A DNA stretch of 64,000 nt. Source: Callaeas wilsoni. Taxonomy: Eukaryota > Chordata > Aves > Passeriformes > Callaeidae. A program made the position numbers and the translations under genes. The notes under the pieces were generated by a model. That model was given only the letters and a program-made list of their open reading frames with translations. It was not told the origin of the DNA and searched no databases. Location: contig VWPU01006191.1 in the NCBI GenBank assembly GCA_013398955.1, positions 124,001 through 188,000 of the forward strand, given 5' to 3'. Numbering within the stretch: position 1 is the stretch's first letter; every line of letters starts with the position of its first letter. Below are positions 13,701 to 27,582 of this stretch, piece after piece.

Positions 13701-16700
13701 GCGACATGCACTACATCTAGTTGTAAAACAAGCTTTGACACTGATCTGCGTCTTATGCTTCGAAAGAAAACAAAACCCACATCTTCCACCTTGACATCGG
13801 TGGACTGCTACCAAGAAAATTCTCCTGACCCCTGGTGGTGATTAGCTTATGAAGTGAAGCAGAGTGATCACCATAATATTCACAAAATTTCTCCTGAATG
13901 CACTGGCCAAATTCTACCTTTGCTCTTCTTGATACCATCACTGAAGCCTATGCTGATCTGCAAACCACCTCTCCACTGTTCTGTTCATCTTATTTGCCTT
14001 GTGCAGCACGTACTGTTGAGTTGAAAGAGACAAGGGGAGGTGGCAGATGTTCTTTTGGGCATGATGCTCTTGCCATTGAAGTTCACAGGAGTGCTGCTAA
14101 TACAGTCATTTAGAACAGAATGAGACCCATAAAAATGTATGACCCCTATGAAGACATTTTCCTAAATTATACCCTGAATACTGACTTAATGCCTGCCAAT
14201 GATGTCCTACATCATACTAAGAAAAAGAAGGTTATTTTACACCTTTACTTTCCATTTTGTACTGATGCGTTTGGTTTACTGTTTCACAGATGGGAGTTTT
14301 TTGTTTGTTTGTTGTTTGGAGGTTTTTTAATTTTATCTTATCTTTGTCTTGAAAGACATGCTGTCTTGAAGAGGAAACATTCTCCCAAACCAGAACTTTG
14401 TGTTGAAGATTAAAATAACATCCTCTGCACCAGTTTAGAGTAAAGAGCTTAATGGTCGGTAGACAGTCATGCAAAAAAAGCTCAGGTCATCCTGCCAGCT
14501 TCCAAGAGTCTGCAATATGAACTAACACACTGCTAATTATTTATTTAATGTCTTTACACGAACCAGAAGTGTTCATGCATACTCCATGAACAGTCATGGT
14601 TTGAACTGTTTCTTTTTTTCCTCCACTTTTTTCCTTTTGAAAACTGCCACTGAAACAGTGCTTTAACTAGAAAGCTGCCTTGCCAGGGGAAGTAAAAGAG
14701 CAGCATTATGACCAGCAGAGACAAAAATTGAATCAGGTGAATTTTGAAACTCTGAGGGTACTGGATAACTTTAAGATATTGTACCCCACAGTTTTCAAAA
14801 CAACAATTCAGCAAGGGGGAAATAATCTTTGCATAAAATACTTCAAAACGGCCAGGCTGCCCAGGCTAGAAGGACCTCTCTTGCTGCATTTGCACAGTTC
14901 AAATAATGTCACTGATCTAGACATGGCCTGAGACTCCTGTAGACATGCAGGACTGAAAATAGCCCTCCCAGAAACACAAGCGTCATTTTACCTCCCATCA
15001 ACTCCCAATGCTGCAAAACCCAACTCCAAAGTACCACTTTTCAGTGAAGTGCCACTACAGCCATCAGAATCGACTGCAGCATTTGCATCAAGAGTTTCCA
15101 GATTTAAACTGTGGGAATGGGTAGGCTGGAGCCGTCAGTGGAAGGCCTCTGACAATGTGATTTGTTTGTCCTGCTGGCCTGACAGTCAGTGCATGCTGAC
15201 ATTCAAGAAATATTAGTTGGTTTTGTGAGGGTTTTTTCCTTTTTTTTTTAACTGCTTGGAGCTGTTGGGAGGGCAGAGGAAAAGGACTCTCAGCTTAGTA
15301 GGGAGGGGACAGAGCAGACGATGAATAATGGAAAGGAGCTGTGTCCTTTTCCAGATGTCTCCTATAAAATAAGTGTTTGTCCCATGTACCCTGAGACACG
15401 TCAATACACTGCAGGTGAACAAGTTAAAAAATGTTAACTTTACCGAAACAGCAAAGTGGCAGCTCCACTCAGTTTACATAACATGATATCTATTTGATTT
15501 GGTCGCATGGAGCCAGACATTTTACTGATCTGGTTAAAATATCTCAACAGCCACATAAATAGACCCAGTCAAAGCCTGTTGCATCACCTGCATTTATTTT
15601 TTACTGTTAATATTTAGCAATGGAAGAAAGATACAGATCTGTGCTCTATACACTTGCCATCTCCAACAGTATGATCTCAGCTCAGAGAGCAGCAGGAATT
15701 TGCACAGCAGTGAGTATGGCCGATTTCCAGGGGTCGGAAGCCACGGCTTACTCACTCCACTCCACATTTTCTGCTGTTGTTCTATTTCATTTTTTTTTTA
15801 ATGGGAAAGGCAAATATGATGAGCATAAAGAATAGTGGAAAAGTCAGATTGCAGGTCAGCATGTTTGTATTTTATTTTCCCCTGCTCTCTATATTTTGTG
15901 AAGCATGGATTTAGACCTTGTATTAGCCTATCAGATAACAAGTCCTTAAAATGGCTCGTACATAAAATTTCATGAGAAACTGAGCATTTAGGAATATGTG
16001 TACCTTTAGACCAGAAATCCGCCTTTATCTCTCTCTATAGCAACAAACCATCTGAATCAACAACATTGCACCTCGTATAAATCTGACCCAGTCCATGTAG
16101 GATATGTAACAAAGGTAATCTGTGACTTGAGAAAAGAAAACGCAGCCGTATATATGCAAGACCCTTTGTATTTGGCAGACACATACAACCAGCTGTTTAT
16201 TCTTCAGCTTGTGGCTATACATCTACTGGGACATCCCCCACGCCTGTAAACCTTGCTAAGCTCCTGGTCTTATTTCTAGTGCAGATTTAACCCTAAATTA
16301 TGGACAGTGCTTGGGATTTAAAGTTTTGTCATTTAGTACCATTTTTGACATCTACACATATTATAATGAGCTCCTTTTTCACAGGGGACTTGGGATCTGA
16401 TTTTAATTTGTACTAGGGTTATGGTCACAACAAATATCTATTTCAGATATTCGTAAGAAGCATCTAACGCAAATGGAGATAGAAGGTGGCTGTTTTCTTG
16501 TCGTTTCAAAGCCATGTATGCAAAACACACAGTTCAGATCTTTTCCACATGCAAACCCATTATCAACCCACCATTGCACCCTGGCTCCTGCCCTGGCAGC
16601 AGGCACTCTCATGCTGAACAGTCTCAGCAGGTATTACAGCTTGTATAATAAAGGAACAGGTTATGAAATCATTAGCACCTCAGCTGAGGCTGCCACAGGG

Positions 16701-18057
16701 ATGCCCCTCTGTGTTCATCATGAAACGTTTCTTTGGCAGCTGCATCCTAGAAGCATATTTGGATGTTGTAACTTCAGCCTTGCCACACAGAGTGGAAAGT
16801 AAGCCAGTATTTTCATGTTCTGAACTTAAGAGCAGGGGCTGGAAGTCCTTCTGGTCCACCTCTAGGCTGATTTTCCCCATTTACACATGTCTAATTCTAG
16901 GCTTGAACACCTCTATGAAGCCCAGCTGTCTATAACCACTCTCCCAGACCTATGCAGCCAGTGCTGCCAAGGACCTGAGCCATGCCTGAGGAGGCTGGAA
17001 GATACATCAGTTTTGTCAAACACCACACGTTCCAGCTCCCCTTGTCCTGCAGGCAGCTGCTGCTAGTGGTGCTTCAGAGCAGCCCAAACACAGCTGAGGG
17101 CTGCCCTCCCCTTGCTGGAGTTCTGCCTTGGGGTACAGTGCACATCCCATTGGCATTTCCTTCTCCCTAAATGCAAGCTCAGGTGAAACTGTGCCAGTTC
17201 AAGCAGTTGAAGCTAAACTCACTTGTCCCTCTGTAGGAGAATCCATGGCCCCAACAGAAAAACAAAATCCACTGCTGGTCACTCCCTGAGCAAGGCATCT
17301 AGGGCCCTTTTTATGTTCCTTATGCCAACCTTGAGACCCTTCCTGCTAGTTTCACAAATGTTTGTGAACCATGCCCTTGCCAATGTGCAAGGGAGAACAA
17401 CTATGATCTGGCTTAGGACAACTGGTGGCCCTAAATACCGGAGTATTCGGATTTATGAAAAGAGAAACTTGTGCAACTTGAAGGAAACCACTAGCATCAG
17501 GTAGAGGGAACTTGTTGAAAGCAGTGAAATTTTACTGACTTGAGTCACCCTGAGGTCTGGTCCACTGGTATTTGCAAAACTTAAGTCAGTTTTACCAACT
17601 GTAGAGAGAGAGAGAACACAAAGGAAAGACCCGTGTCAGGTTCCTGGGCATTAAGTCAAGCTAGCTTGGGTTGCTGTCTTTCTGAATCAATGCACTGGGT
17701 CATGATTTAAGTAAGTGAGGGGCTGGGGCTTTTTAAAGCATCATAAGTAAATAGCTAAGCTTGATGTGATATAAAAAGCACCACAACAGAAAGGAGAACT
17801 TAACGTAGTAATGAAAATCACTTACCCTTAATCATCCCTGAGACAGTGTTTTTACAACACTACTTGATTTATTCAACTAGCAACCATGCCTCTTTTGACT
17901 TTTCTAATAACAGGACACCTCAGCAGTGCTTGTTGGGATTTGAGTTCAGAGGTTTTTTAATTTGCATGCCAAGTACATAATTTAAATGTCTTTGATGCCT
18001 TTTCTTTAAAATTATTTGCTAAGCAATAAGTCGTATTTATTTGCAAAACAGGCACTC

Positions 18058-18165
18058 CACCCCCCCTGCAAAAAAACCCAAACCAAACCAAACCCAAACA
18101 AACAAACAAAAAAGCAAACAAAACAAAAAAAAAAAAAGGAGAGAGAGAGAGGGAAAAAAACCAAA
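18058..18165 (+). repeat. Low-complexity CCAAA/CAAA then A-run then GA tract
   Basis: C-run, CAAACCAAACC and AAACAAACAAACAAA repeats, a run of 13 A and then GAGAGAGAGAGAG. On the CREB5-sense strand it is T/C rich. It generates spurious Lys- or Phe-rich reading frames that should not be taken as genes. Confidence 0.85.
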
Positions 18166-18539
18166 ACCCAACACAACACTCGTTTGGTCACAGGTGTGTA
18201 ACCAGTGTTGCACATTGCAGAGCACATTACTGCTTAAAGGCCTACTGAAGACCAGATTCATTGCTGCTGACAAGCCTGCCACTTAGTGTACGAGACCGTA
18301 TGAAAGGTTGTTTGCTGCATGATTTACGATGGTGCCCTTACTGTAAACTACCTGTGCTCTGCTGAGCAGCTCCATGCTTCCTCTCCAGTGGAAGGGCCTC
18401 AGCTTTTGGAAAAGCTGGACAATTTCTCAAGTGAGTACACTCTTGTGATACTGAGGCTAGCCAGACCACAAACTATTTTATTATGTTGTGCAAAAACCTC
18501 TGTGCAAAAAACCCCTCTTTAATTAAGACAGAGCAACCA

Positions 18540-18900
18540 GCACTGTGGTTGTAATTACCTTGGACTGCTTTACCCACGGGCATAATGAAATAAAATTGGG
18601 CCCTCTATATTTTTGTTTTTAAACTAAGTAAACCCAAATTAATTTATTCAACTCAAACCAGACAGGTTTCTCTTTAAAAGGAAGGCCTGTATGGTTGGAG
18701 GGGCTGGTGCAGCAGGCGGAGTGACATGCAATGATGACTGTGAACTGCAAACTGCTGGCAAAACATTTGGCTTGCCGTTGGTCCGTGGCCAGTATTTTCC
18801 TTTGTTAATGAATCCCACATCTTTTCTGAGTTAAGCATTTTTTCTTCTCCCCCTTCATTTTATTTGAAACATATTTTAAATATTTTTGTTTTTATGACGT
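18540..18900. promoter_or_regulatory. Candidate conserved non-coding element
   Basis: A repeat-free stretch with mixed composition and homeodomain-type words (GTAATTACC, AAATTAATTTATTC, TTGTTAATGAATCCC), resembling deeply conserved developmental enhancers in style. No alignment was possible, so this is an impression only. Confidence 0.2.
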
Positions 18901-21603
18901 AGTGGAACATGATACAGCCCCCTCCTAACCCTGAATACGGGAAAATCAATTAAAATTTTTACATTAGGAGCTATGATATAAACATATGGTTTAACTGCTC
19001 AGGCTTTTTTTTTAAGCAACATATCAAGGATCAGTGCAAAGAGAAATAACAAAATGAGGGCTCCACATTATGGGATAAAAAGTATACCAACTGAAAGTAT
19101 ATCATAGCCAAACCTTGATTATTCAAAAACAAAAACCCTGAAAACTTGGCAGGTTTTGATAGATTTCCTCTTAGACACAGGAGTACGTATTTTTCATTTG
19201 TGCTCTTTTCTGAGAAAAAAGGCCATTAAATAAAAATAGTCATTCTGAATGATGTGTTTAATATTTAGTACATTTTGTCTCACCCAAAGGACCTTCATTT
19301 TATGACTTAAAGAATGCAATCTTAAAATGGAGTTTTATGGGCTTCCTCATTAACTTCCGACTCTAACCTGAAGAAATAAAAATAATTGAGGAATACCCCA
19401 CTGCAACAAAAACATGATTTTCAATGCAATGATCATTGTGAGCATCCAGTGAGACCTGCCCTACTGACCACCAGTCCTTAGGACTATGTGAAAGTGAAAA
19501 CCCTTCCAGGTCCCTTTGATATTTCAAATCATCAAAACCCTAGACAGACAAAATAACAAGTCACTGAAACTCCAGGGAATAAAGGCACCAAAGAGAAAAT
19601 TTAACTCTCTATTTAACTCTCTAGGTCACTAGGTTTCCACAAAAAGAAGCTCTTTCCCAGAGGCCTTGAAAGATTGGAAATTCTGTTAAAAGCGAAGAGT
19701 TACTTTTAATCCGTCACTGGTGAAAAAACAAGTTTTTTTCAATCATCTTGTATGGACATCTAGTCTCCAATCCTGCAATCATCTAGCTACAAGAATTTAC
19801 ATGCCCTCCTTTAATATTCCTCAGTTTTACAAACCTTGCAAGATTTCTTCAGCCATAGTAACTTGTAGTTAGTTTTACCGAGGGAAGGGATGACGAAAGT
19901 ATAGCACAATGCACTGCTGGTCCTGAAACCCGCACCAGGTGAGGACAAAGATATACTGGAAAAAATGAAGTTGCAAAAGCCTTTTCTGCACCAACCCCCT
20001 TACTTTTCATCGTGAGAATGGTGCCGTACTTATGTTACAAATGACAGAAAGCTTTTTATAGAGGCTCCCGATATCAACTCAAACCCCTGAAGTTACATGA
20101 GGATAGAGACTTCAATTATCTATAGAGTACATGCAAATTAAATATAGTCTATCACAGTGAATTCACTTGCACTGTAAGTGCTGTGATTTATGCAGAAAAT
20201 TGCAGCCAAGCTCAAAAGCTAGAGCAGCACTTTGAGGTTGACCAAAATTATTAAGTTCACTGACAAACTGTATTTAATAAATCTTGGAAGTGGAGAAGCA
20301 TAGAATATTTGGAAAAGTGGAAATTTTTAGCATTTCTAAACGTTCCAGTTTGAAATATTGTATTAATCTGGAAATTTACCTAGTTATTTTAAAAATGTAA
20401 TTGTCTTGAAAACCTGAGAATGTCTTTGTTCTTTATTTGCATACAATAATTAAGAAATTAAATCATATTGACTTAAACTAAATTACTATTTTTAATTTCA
20501 GCCACTAAGTCAACAAGCTTGTTATTCATATAAAACTGGTTACCGTTATAGCTCACCTGCCTGAAGCACACCAATGACACAAAAGAAACCTTAAATCTGT
20601 CCCGTTTTCTTCATTTCCTGCTCTATTAAAAACAACACAATATTCCAATTCATTCCTCTTTTATGTCTTCTTTCCTAGATTTTTGCTAACTGATTTTAAC
20701 AGCTAGTTAGAAAGCTGAACATCAATATCAATGTATTAATGAAAAACAGAGCTAACACTGGTATTTCAAAGCTGTCTTAAAGACTGATTAGATTCAGTAA
20801 TAAATTAACTGGGTAGGAATGCTGTTTTCAAGGGAAAAACGATATTCTACAGGAAAGTATGGGACTTTTTGTTTTGTTTTCCAAGGGGATTAGCTCTTCC
20901 AGCCAGGAAGTTTTTACCACACGTCCAGATTCCGTGATTTGCTCTGCATCCAACAGCGGTGCAAAATCATCTCTGACATTTACCGAAGCGTTACGTGCAG
21001 CACTTTAAAGGGACAAAGCTTGTCTTGATTACAAGAAAGGAGTTTGCAAACAAGGTGAATGCATGACAGTAAAGAAGGTGCCAGTGGTGTAGTGAGAACA
21101 GGGCTGTACACTCTAAGACTGCACTTTTAGAAACTTCATAAATTCGAACATCCTGAGCCTTTTAGCTCAAGACAAATGTAAGATTGAGTCAGTGTCACCC
21201 CAGAAGCTTTTGTCAGTGAAGATTCATATACAGATTCTCAGTCTTTACGTTCTATTCGATAATAAATTATTAATTTTGTAATAATAAAATAACTGAGTAT
21301 GCATGATTTTACATGTGATAGTAGTGACAGCATATTGGATAGTCATTAGTTAATGGACACACATGAACACAGGATAAGGTATACAGGGAGTTCACTGCAA
21401 AAAGGGATTAATGTGCCATTACTTTTATAATGGGAGCAGCTTTTGCTAGCTAAGTTCCTGTAAAACACACATTCGAGCTTACAGGGATATTAACAAATGG
21501 ATCCCTCCCATGGTTATGGACAAAGCTTGTCTCCTAGTTTTGCAAAACATGCTGAAAATTACCATGAGGGGCTCAAAAGTTTTACTTGTTATGGTTTAAT
21601 TTC

Positions 21604-21648
21604 ATTACTTTTTTAAAAATTTTTTTTTAAAAAAAAGGAGGGGGGAAG
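21604..21648 (+). repeat. A/T and poly-purine low-complexity tract
   Basis: Consecutive T and A runs (TTTTTTAAAAATTTTTTTTTAAAA) followed by GGAGGGGGGAAGGG. Simple-sequence DNA with no coding content. Confidence 0.7.
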
Positions 21649-22147
21649 GGTACTTTTAAAGAGATGACTAATTTGGAAATACATCAGAGATGGATTTTCT
21701 CATACTTCTTCACTATAAGCAAAAACTTCAGACGCTTAGTCAAGGAGGGAACAAGTTTATAAACTGAAAACATATTTGGCTGTAATTTGGCTCACTTTCA
21801 GCCAAAAAATGGCTGGTTTTCATGATTACTGTTTTATCTTTGCATGGTTATCAGGCATCTACTAAAACTTGAGTGCATCACACTTACAGTGTGATGGGAA
21901 AGTTAGGAAATGAAGCACCTTGAAGCACAGAGCAATTCACAATCCACATTTAGAGTGTCACGTGAAGTGTATACATTCTTTATTTCTCAAGTCAAGGTGG
22001 ACACAAGCAGGCACAGGATATGCTTTAGATGACACTATGTTCTTATCTCACCTTTTGCTTTTCTTACTGCTTTTTGCTCATCAAAATTCTTCCTGCTTCC
22101 ACCCCCTGTACAGACAGCCCGCGCTGCCATCATTGCCCAGTGCGTGT

Positions 22148-22645
22148 CCAGAGAATAGTTTCAGTCAGAAGGCACCTCAGAGGGTCACCTTCTCCAAACT
22201 CCTGCTCCAGCCAGAAGGCTGCTGGTGGCCTTTTTTTAGACAAAGTGTGAAAGCCTACAGTAGAAGAGACTGACTCCAACCAGTTGCTGTGCCTTGCCAC
22301 AGTTCTCCTGCTGGAACCTTTCTTTCTTTAGGTCTCATGGAACTTTCTCTCACTGAAACTTGCGCCTGTTGTCTTCCGTCTTCACGCTGCAAAGCGGGAC
22401 AGACCCTCTCTCTTCTTTAAGTACCCTGTCAGTAGCTAAAGGCTCCAATTAGATCCCCTGATAGCCATCCCTTCCGGGTAAATAAATCAAGTTCCTCTGC
22501 TCTCTGCTTCTGTGGCTACTCTCTCCCTTCGGCCTAGGGAAGATGTCCATAATGCCACCTGTCCTCTGTGCAACTGAACCACCTTCCAGTAAGTCACTGC
22601 AGACTCACACAAGAACGTGTGCAGTTTTGGGGTGCCCATTTGTTT
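22148..22645 (-). mobile_element. CR1 LINE 3' fragment, inverted, diverged
   Basis: Read on the plus strand this is the reverse complement of a CR1 3' end. The GGCACCTCAGAGGGTCACC, TTGCGCCTGTTGTCTTCCGT, AGCGGGACAGACCCTCTCTC, AATTAGATCCCCTGATAGCC and TTTTGGGGTGCCCA words follow the CR1 order (GACCTC...GTCACC, TGTGCC...TTGTC..., GGGA..GAC, TAAGATCCCCCCTGAGCC, TACTGGGGAGCCCA). The LINE therefore lies in the CREB5 sense orientation. It is 5'-truncated, as usual for CR1, and carries indels that break any ORF2 remnant. Confidence 0.75.
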
Positions 22646-24028
22646 GGATTTATTCAACAGTCCAAGCAGGTTTCACCCAAAATTGCCCCAGACTTTGGCT
22701 GGGTGCAGAAATTTTGTATTCCACTCACAACAGAGATCTTTCTAAGTCCTCTGGGGAATGTTTGGGTGAACCCAAATATCTGACCCTGAGCCAATCAGTT
22801 AATTATTATATCTAATGTTTGTCCTATTTGATAATTACTCTGCACAAGAAACACATGCCAGTGCAGACGTGCCACTGAAATTCAGTGCTCCTGTGCTCAG
22901 TGCTACACAAGGAAGCAATAGACCCTTCCTACATCCAGCTCAATCCAATCCACACTCCAAAACATCCTGTTGTTGGAGCATTGCATCTTCAAAATAAGTC
23001 TCCCTGAGACAAAGAACTGTCTATTAAGGGGGCAAAAGAAGGAGGTATTAGAGTTGCAGCTGGCTGTGCTTTCAGTCAAGAACTTGTCCTGGGTGCGACC
23101 AGGTGAGACCAAAGTTTAAAACTCTGGAATGTAACACGTGCAGATGCCGGAGTATTATTGCCTGTTTTATCATTTGCTACTCTTCACATTTCTGGGCATT
23201 TGCCCACAGAAACAAATCAGAAGTAACAGAACCATTTAGAAGTGACACTGAGTATCTAACAGAAAATAAAATGTACAAACTTAATCATCTTTCAGTGTAT
23301 AGCAACCGAGAAACTTATTCTTTTTCAAGACCTTTCTTAAATAACAAAAAAGGTATTTCTCAACAAAAACAATTTCCAATTTCTCTTGAGAAAATTGTCG
23401 TCAAAAGCCCAAGTTTTAACAATTACTGAGACTCATTGGAAACTTTTCAATCAGCTGCATTTCACTTTTCTAAGAAGATCTTTATAAATTCATGCTTTTC
23501 CAGCTACCTCTATAGTCATTTTTTTCCTATAACATTCACTTATTTTTGCATATTTTTATAAATGTTGCTGGTAAGGTTTTGTACTTTTCCTGAAGTATGT
23601 ACTGCAGGTTTTTTACAGGACACTACAAAGTCTTGTCAAAATAGTTTAAATGAAAAAATGGCTTAATTAATTACTAAATATTAGAGTTGTAGTAGCTGGG
23701 AAAAGTTCTATACTGCACATGATTAGTAAGTAAAAAGCCAAACTGAACACTTAGTGATGCATAGCAATATCCTCCGTTAACTGTTGCTTAAATTTTTGCC
23801 CGAAATTTGATTTCTCATTCTTAAAGAAAAACTTGAAATGTGAGAGCTAAGGGGTGCTAATAGAGAGTCAATTTCAAAAAGAAAGAAACCATCAATCAAA
23901 TTTATATACCAACATCACCACCTTAAGTCATGCAACTTGAAATTTTATTCAGGTGATAAATTCTTTCTGGTATGATTGCTTAGGAATAGCAGAAGTTAAT
24001 TTTGCCTTCCAGTCTCAAAGATGGGGGC

Positions 24029-24084
24029 GGACACACACACCCCTCCTCACATACACAAACAGATCCACACATACAGAGATCTGT
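24029..24084 (+). repeat. CA-rich low-complexity sequence
   Basis: GGACACACACACCCC and then CACATACACAAACAG and CACACATACAGAG: an impure CA repeat. It creates overlapping His/Thr-rich frames on the plus strand that are not genes. Confidence 0.65.
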
Positions 24085-27000
24085 GTACCAAACTGCACTT
24101 TGTGCAACACATCCCTCTTTCATACGAATGGCCACAGGAGATACTTGTCAACACTTGTCAACAATTTTTTCCAATGGCAAAGAATCAGAATCTGGGGGTT
24201 CAGGCAAACTGTAAACTGAACCTTAATTTAGTGTTTGTATTGATTTTTCAGCCAATCTTATTTCTACATGAATTTTCTAAAGAAACTCACTTATTCGAAG
24301 TATATCAGAAAACTGAAAAGTATCCAGAGCAATGAGAATTCCTGCAGTTCCATGATACAAGAGAAATAGAGCTCATGTCCTTAGCTGCAGTGAAAGAAAA
24401 GTTCATTTTGACGTGGAAACCAAATGATAACAAAGAATACAGTGCTGGAACTTTTCTGACATGATACTGAGTTGCCTTAAACTGAGGTCAAGGAAGAATA
24501 TGGTCTAGTACATTTTTTCTGTTCTGGTTTGTAAGATATCATTAGGAAAAAACTAGCTCATGTTAAACCTGACATATAAAATTACTCGTGCTGATGGGCC
24601 TTTCCAGTGTGGTAAAACATTCAACTGACATCACTTTTGACAGGGCTTGTGATAATGAACTTGTATTATTATAATTATTATTTTGCTGCTGCTAATGGGC
24701 ACAGATTTATTGATCTGTAGAAAATAGTGCCCATCTGAAGCACATTGTCCATATTCTTTATGGTCATGGAGCAGCACAAGAGTCATAGATATCTGCAGTA
24801 AAACTCTCCATCTTGTTATTTACTCGAATACATCTTGTATTTATACTAATAAAGAGTTTTAATATGTTTGACTAACAGTTGCAATTTTCAAAACATCCTG
24901 CAATGACCTTGAATGAAAGATATGATGTTAAAATTAAGACCACCACAGAAATACAGCTTGTGCTGATCTGAGAGACTACAATTCTCACTCTCAATTAGTA
25001 GTTTTTACCAAGAGAATGGCTAGTTTTATTATAATGTGCAGAAATCTTTCAGTAAATTAAAAGTTGTATGTTTTCAATGGAGATACTCCTTTTAACATTG
25101 GAAGTTGATGCTACAAGGAAACATCAGGCCATAAAATAAAGAATGGAAGTGAAGATGGAATAAACAGTGTTGTGTTAAGTAAATTATACTTTCCTGGCTC
25201 TGTCAGAATTCAAAAGACCTAAAATGCAAAATGTGTGTCACTGGGACTGAAAAATAATTCCTGTTATTTAACAACCAACGCTTTAAAAACGTGTTTGGAG
25301 GAAGTCAAGAGGGAGCAAGCACCACAACACAAAAATTCCATGCCCCCCAGAAAACAAACACAAGCGCCCACGTAGAGAGGAAATCACACATTAATAGAGA
25401 TCCAAGGTTCATCAGCCGCTGGGATCACTGTGGCTGAAAAAGTAGTTTTTCAAGAGGGCACATTCCAAAGTTAGAGATGTTGAAAAATACGTGATTGCTC
25501 AAAGGACTGACAAGAGGATAGTTCCACAGATTTTATCCTGAACCCATCCACTCAGCTCTCCCATTCACTGCAATAAGCTTTGGATCAGGCTCAACATCCA
25601 AATGTAGTCCTCACTCACTAAAATTGGCTGGTCACACTGGAAACTGTTTGGGCAAGGTACCCCACCCCTAAACAGAGCCTTTGAGGAGAGTACGGTAGTA
25701 AGCAACAAATAATTTGTCTCTTTGCCAAGACTAGGGGTTGTGTCTCTTACTTGTTCACCCTCTGAGACAATAAAACAAGGGCTATAGTAAGGTGATATCT
25801 CTGAAGCAATCTAAGAAGGAATGCCACATGAATGAGAAATAAGAGGATAAGGGTTCCTTCAATTTTGAAGTCGAAAGTGGAAGAAATGACTCAGCAACAG
25901 TGTACAGAAAGCAACTAGTAGATGGATGCAGTGTTTCCAACAGCTCTTTGCTCTGGGATCTTTTAAGTAGGAAGAAAAGAAAGGAAATACAAACCTGAGT
26001 GTGGAAAGAGAGTTCCACTATGGGAATTGCCACATCGTCTAGGTGGAAGACAAAGATATGCAAGTCCATTTGCAGGAGAAAGAGAGCATAAACAGAGTTA
26101 AGTGGATATTAATGAACGCTAAACAAGGATGGCAAGCCTGCTCTGAACTTACAAATCACATCCGCATTAATACCAAATGAGTTCATTAAGATTAACATTA
26201 TTATGATGAGTATCAAAGGGATTAAAAGAGATTATGGTAAATAAGAGAGTCAGATAGGAATGAGATGTAATTACCTTCCTATCTGGTTTATCTGTAGCTG
26301 CAGAGAAAGACCCAGCATACACTTCACACTGGAGGAACCTAACTCACATTTTGATCTGAAGTGTAATTTTCAGCAAAGCTGATCTCAACAGTTTGGGCTG
26401 AACATGGCCCAGGCATGTGCAGGACAAACAAAAGAAGAGTGAGAAGGTGAGAGTACAGGGAAATGAGGAAGGGCAAAGAAGGCAGCTTTGCCCCAGCATC
26501 CCCACTCGAGTGCAGGAAACAACTTGGTTTCCTGCCTGCTGTGTCCAAAATTTGATGAGCAGCCAGCCCTGCCATCACCTCTGTCCAACACCTGACCTGC
26601 TCTGATCCCAGCACACGACACCAGCTCTGAAAGCTTTACTGGGTTTCACAAAAATCAACCAAGTCTTCCAAAAAGGTTTAAGGGAAAGGTCTCAAGTTAG
26701 AGCTAGGAAAACTGAGGAATTCAGAAGGAGAGGGATTACATCCAGTGAAATAAAAACAAGCTGTCTGATATTTACCTCTTGCTTTTGTACTGCAACTACA
26801 GAGCCAATTCTTTTGTGCATGCAGAGACCAGCTAAGGAGCACCAAATTATGGCTTAAAATCACACAGCTTATAAAGCGGATAGTCTGCCAATGCACACGT
26901 TCAGCAATGCAGGCAGAAATGTTACTTGGGATCTTGGTGGGGAAAATTTACTGGGACTCATCCAGCTGGGCTCTGCTCGGAGCAGATTGCCTTTCTTCAC

Positions 27001-27476
27001 AGGCCGACCACGCACAGTTGGCTCTCCAGTGCAAACATCACTCCCAAGCGCTGGTGTGTTTGGCCTCTGGTTTGTTTGACAGGTTACATGTGCTTCTGAA
27101 TATATCTTCTGATGCTCATTTTCAGAGCACTGTTAACATTTCTCTTGGCTGCTGCTTAAAAAGTCGGTCCCTAAAGATATCATCCTTCAATAAGAAAATC
27201 CTGTTGCTAAAAGAGCCAGCTTCAAATGTGTGGAACTTGACTGTCAGGGCTGTTGACCTCTGACCATGAAGTTGCAAGTCCACTGGCAAATCTGCACACT
27301 GGGTCCCAGCATCTAGCAGCAGAGGAATCCAAATGGGCAGCTACTTTCCTTTTTTTGTTATTGTCCAGAAAGAGTGTGCATTTCAAAAGCACCTGTCAAG
27401 CACAACCAGAGCTGTCTGACTCTCATCTGGACAGTTATACTTCATTAATTATACGTTTTGTTGCTTCAACAACCAA

Positions 27477-27582
27477 TATACATACATACGTACATACATA
27501 CACACACCCACACACACACCCATACCCACCCACACCCACACCCACACCCACACACACCCCCCCACCGTGTGTGTATGCATAC
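27477..27582 (+). repeat. Compound microsatellite (CATA)n - (CA)n - (CCCACA)n - (GT)n
   Basis: CATACATACGTACATACATA is followed by CA dinucleotides, CCCACA hexamers, a C-run and then GTGTGTGTATGCATACG. The left CATA/CA arm and the right GTGTGTGTATGCATAC arm are partly complementary. It accounts for the Thr/His/Pro-rich and Val/Cys/Gly-rich frames on the two strands. Confidence 0.9.
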
